A stretch of DNA of 64,000 nucleotides from Trematomus loennbergii (Eukaryota > Chordata > Actinopteri > Perciformes > Nototheniidae): positions 25,519,811 through 25,583,810 of the forward strand of contig JAAOOA010000127.1 in assembly GCA_012861695.1 (NCBI GenBank). The letters run 5' to 3'. How positions within the stretch are numbered: position 1 is the first letter of the stretch; the number at the start of each line of letters is the position of its first letter. Under the pieces are notes generated by a model. That model was not told where the DNA came from, ran no database searches, and saw only the letters and a program-made list of their open reading frames with translations. Of the stretch, positions 60,168 to 64,000 are shown piece by piece. A program made the position numbers and the translations under genes.

Positions 60168-60875
60168 GTTGGGAGGGTGATTAGAACTAAATGTATTCTA
60201 TTACAATTACTAGTTGCCTGTAAAAAATGCAGAGAAAATAAATGACCATAACATTTGTTTGCTAAAGTTTATAATGTAAGACAACAGAACAACGTAACAT
60301 TAAAAAGAAGAAACCAAGATATTTAGAATCACACGTGTGTTTTACGAATGCTGTTTTTGTTTAATACAGGATTTCAGAGCAAACACAGCATTTTTTTTTA
60401 TAAATTAGCTGTCCAGCTACTGCTTTTAAAACAAAATAGTCAATATGAAGAAGAATGAAAGTAGCCTGATTGGAAAAAAAAATAATGTAGTTATTGCTTT
60501 AGCCAGTCTTTGAACGACTCCTCAAACACTTTTACATTCAGCATTTACCCATTCTCACACACTCAGAGGCAGGGACTCCATGCAAGGTGCCACCTGCTCA
60601 AGGAAGCTAACTTTCACACACATTCACACACATTCACACACATTCACACACACACATTCCCGAGACAATTGGTGTTACATTGACAAAAAGAAGACTGCAG
60701 GGGCTGGGATTGAACCCAAAACCTTCTGATTCAAAGACAACCGCACCACCTCACAGTCACCCACAAAGTACCTATCATACCTAAATTAAATCGATCTTCA
60801 AATGTATCTTAACACTGTTATCCTGCTTGTAATCCCCATTTGTTTGTAACGTAACAGTAATCTGATTATGTCTTT
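60168..60875. mobile_element. degenerate hAT-like element interrupted by a SINE
   Basis: The left part (GGTTGGGAGGGTGATTAG, TGTATTCTATTACAATTAC) resembles the terminal zone of teleost hAT repeats with GGTTGGG ends. The right part near 60836-60870 (TTTGTAACGTAACAGTAATC) resembles their other subterminal zone. A SINE lies between. Neither end nor any duplication is clear, so the assignment is tentative. Confidence 0.35.
60475..60770 (-). mobile_element. tRNA-derived SINE, minus strand
   Basis: On the minus strand the B box GGTTCAATCCC lies at 60706-60716 and a weaker A box in GAGGTGGTGCGGTTGTC about 35 bases upstream. The body continues TGAGCAGGTGGCACCTTGCA, TGTGTGAGAATGGG and GTCAAAGACTGGC-type sequence (here GTTCAAAGACTGGC), the layout of a common teleost SINE, ending in a T/A-rich tail near 60475. 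A CACA/TTCACACACA microsatellite (60616-60656) has expanded within it. Confidence 0.75.
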
Positions 60876-63800
60876 TTTTATGGAATTGCAAGGGAATTCA
60901 GTTACCTTCTTTTTTGTGTATCAAGCCATTCAATAGATTGAGGGTATTTTCTGTATCCCTGCAACACATCCAGTCTGCTTTGTGCAGCTTTAACTTCCAG
61001 ACAGTGCGGGATGAAACTTTTATTTCCTTTGACTCTACAAGGTATAAATCCTCATTCCTTTTTTACAAAGCATAGATAGGAGGTGCTTTGGATGTGTGCC
61101 AACACCCCTCAGAAAACAATACAAGAACAGAATCGTTGAGAGGCTTGAAACTGAGCTGTTTTAATAATCAAACACAGTCAAATACTTTTTTTCAGCTGCA
61201 GAAGGTATATTTAAAATTTTGAAATATGAAGGATTCTGGGGTCCTGCATGGCATCCTCAATCAAGGTTTTCAGAATAGGAGTTAATTAAGTCGTTTTAGT
61301 CTCCTATGATCACAATGAAGCTCATTTCTGCTTTTGACAAGAGAGCCTGGACAAGCTGAAGAAATGACAAGGATTAGTAATAGAGGTGTAATAATATTAT
61401 TAGAAAAGTATCAAAGAACAAAATGAAAACACATCCCCTTGACCTGTAGCCTCTTCTATTAACACATGTTTTTCTTATACTTTGATAGTTGGGTTATTTG
61501 TAATATTTGAATAAAACACCATCTGTCAATAGTTTATTTTTGAGTATCATATCTCGAATCAAAGTATTTTATCTGCTCGTGATGTGACCGAGGCTTTGCT
61601 CAGACCTCGACTGTCTCTCCGCCCACATCTTGGCATTCAAACTACCGCATCGCCTCACACTGATGTACAAACATAGATTTCTAATTCAGGAGCTGATAAA
61701 ATGCAAGACATATGTTTCACAAGGTTGAAAAGATAACAGTGAGGATATATTGGAGGACAAACATGTCCACTTGCATCTGAAAAGATGTCTTGCTGAGAGC
61801 AGGAAGTGTTAATCATCTGACTTCATGATCATAGATTCCACCAGACAGAAGAGAAATATATATTTTAAAACATCTGTAGAACTGCCAGTTCATATTAAGG
61901 TTAGATTATGTTTTTCTGGCCAAATTCGATTTTATTTACCAGTGTGAAGGGCGGTGTATCTTGTATAGACACAAAAGTATGATAAAAACCTTGCAATACA
62001 AAAACAATATGAGACAGATGATTAAATTATTTCCAGTATCCTACTACCAGTGTAGTTTGCAAAGGTTTCTTGGACAGTCCTTTCTTGTTTGTGCTTTTCC
62101 AGGAATATTCTGCAGAACATTGCTTATTGATTTCAGGAGCAAAATCAAAGGATGCTTTCTTTGACTTCAAACTAAAGCAGCCTCACAGTCTCTTGCGCTC
62201 TGACTGTTGTTTTCGGAATGTTTCAATCATCCCCTCCCCTCCAAAGAAAATTAGCGGCTTCATATGCTCTGTGTACTGCATTCTGCATGTTTGCTGCCTT
62301 AAATCACTGTGATGTTCAAACACAGCAGGGGGCTCAGTGTTAAAAGAACAACGCCACTCTGGCACCCTCCCATCCTTCCTTCCATTTAGCGAGTTCATAT
62401 GACAGAAGCTGGAGCGGCGACATTCCTCTCTTTATCAAGTGAAACGGCGCATGAAATTCAGAATTTAGTTTTGTGTACATGCCGACTGGCACACAATTGA
62501 TTGTTAGAAAGATTTCTGTCCCACTCTGTCACACTGATGATCTGTGGGCTTTGATGAAGGGGAAATTCAGATCTGCTGTGATGTTCTGCCTCACAGCTCT
62601 GGGGTGTCAAGAACTGAAATTGGAAAAGTTTTTGTACCAAAGACAGCATATGTTAGAATTTAACCTTGAAATGATCACATATTTGGTATAAATTCAAATT
62701 GTGGCATAGAATAGATAGCTGGAGGCCATTGTTTCACTGAAAAGGAAAAATAAAATGCTTTCTGTCGTCTGTCAGATGTTTTATGTGCTATCTTTGACAT
62801 TTCTGCCTGTGTTTTCATTATAGAAGAAGGATTATGCTCATTTTCAGGTTCATATTTATATTTTGTGCACCTTTGTATTGTTTTTCTGTTTACTTTTCTC
62901 CTCAAGCATCATTTAATACCGGGATCCCCATTTATTTGCAGACAATTCGCCCCGGGTATTAGAGAGAGAGATTCACAAGTCACAAAGCTGACAGGGAAAA
63001 GATAAACAAATTGGATGTGGTTAGGATTTAGCCAGGAAAAGGTGTGTCTGTGAAAACCACATGTTAATAGATATTTAAGACCCTGAAATGATGCAGCCAA
63101 AAAACACAGATTAGGCTAAAACCATTCATTATCAACTGACATGGCTCAGGAGCTATTTGATTTGCAAACTTAATATGTTACTCTCCTTGAGAAAACACAT
63201 CTAAATAAGTGATTAGGGACCGTACTTCAAAATAACTGAATGTGACACAGTTATTAGCTTTATTAATAAATATTGGAGACACAGAATTGCATCTGAATAC
63301 ACCTGGAATTAGTCAACTACCTTTCCAGTTTCATGCATTAGCTGAGGTGAGAAAAGGCAAATTAAGTTGACATCGAAGATGAATCGTCAAAAAAGGGATA
63401 GGCTTATGGCAGAAAGAAAGTTACTCTGACAACTAGCATCTGCTGATTTAGCTGCACAAAATAAGACCCTGGAAAATTATATTTACCATTTTTTATATTA
63501 TCAGCAAATGCTGGCGGTTGGTCGTTGGGAGTGGTCTGAGTTGAAGTGTCCTGTGAGGAAACTGACTTTATCAGGTACTCTCAGACAGCATAGAAAATAA
63601 CATTTGGTACATTACATGCAGTCTGGATCTTTCATTTATTAAAATTTGATAATAATTAATCCCAATAATTCATTTTGTGGAGTTCAATCAACACATTTGT
63701 GACGGTGTTAATCACCCTGTAACACCCCTACCTTTCAGTACGAGGCAGACTTGGGTTCTCACAGCTTAAAATAGATTTAATTGGATTGATATTCCACCTA

Positions 63801-64000
63801 AATCTATCCATGTAAACCTGGTATCGTCCACAGTGTAGGACATGTTCAGCTATTTGGCAGTGAGCCCTCGTGCAGAATATACAGACGCTACAATGCTAAT
63901 CTTATCTTAATATGTTGGTGACACCTTCTTCTCTGGACTCAAGGACTCGCTCCTGGACTAAAACACTTAACATTCATTCAATCTCTGCCATGCATCAGGT
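60876..64000. other. non-coding stretch to the window end
   Basis: No gene recognised. A weaker CTCF-like site (ACAGCAGGGGGCTCA) lies at 62322-62336 on the plus strand. A B fragment is at 62831. Confidence 0.45.
62831..62870 (+). mobile_element. small left-end fragment of MITE family B
   Basis: ATTATGCTCATTTTCAGG and TTCATATTTATATTTTGTGC match the first 45 bases of B elements; nothing else of B follows. Confidence 0.6.

Noticed and set aside
60706..60716. Second tRNA-like B box on the minus strand
   Set aside because: It belongs to a SINE and lacks a full cloverleaf.
1..64000. CRISPR arrays, operons, phage or plasmid modules
   Set aside because: No spaced direct-repeat array, no ribosome-binding sites with long adjacent frames, and eukaryotic SINEs and LINEs are present throughout.

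Overview
This looks like nuclear DNA from a ray-finned fish, probably a spiny-rayed (percomorph) teleost. It is AT-rich, intron-like or intergenic sequence packed with short non-autonomous DNA transposons that have clear target-site duplications. It also holds tRNA-derived SINEs with teleost-style bodies and two dead LINE fragments. I found no prokaryotic features, no rRNA, no true tRNA gene, no CRISPR array and no protein-coding exon that I can recognise. The open frames present are short. The longest arise from low-complexity tracts or from transposon sequence. The window is therefore either a gene desert or part of a very long intron. Family names A to G are local labels, because no repeat library could be searched.

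Layout. 0-5 kb: unclassified AT-rich sequence, then MITE B1 (3.27 kb) and MITE A1 (4.4 kb), both at TTAA. 5-13 kb: a pyrimidine-rich tract and GGA repeat (6.6-7.0 kb), TAA-flanked MITE F1 (7.25-7.84 kb), a CTCF-like motif (9.19 kb), a short telomere-like repeat (9.98 kb) and a GC-rich mini-hAT (12.9 kb). 13-24 kb: a hAT element with a perfect 8-bp duplication (15.16-16.06 kb), an internally deleted B copy (21.3 kb) and MITE E (23.35 kb). 24.7-29.5 kb: an inverted duplication whose left arm carries MITE C inserted inside MITE B. 30-36 kb: a B fragment, a 5'-truncated LINE on the minus strand (32.8-33.9 kb), MITE F2 and a tRNA-derived SINE. 39-49 kb: a LINE tail, three copies of MITE D (two in inverted orientation 1.4 kb apart, one nested inside a B copy). 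49.9-52.6 kb: a long TG repeat, CpG-rich element G and an L1-like LINE tail. 55-64 kb: a truncated B copy, a telomere-like repeat, a sharp palindrome abutting MITE A2, a second CTCF-like motif and a SINE that appears to sit inside an older hAT.

The clearest biological story is the TTAA-flanked (piggyBac-type) MITE community. Families A, B, C, D and E share TTAA duplications and ends of the form AGG...CC(T/C)AT. Two independent nestings (C in B, D in B) show that B had stopped moving while C and D were still active. There is no autonomous transposase here to drive them. Non-repeat stretches may contain conserved regulatory elements, but this cannot be shown from one sequence.
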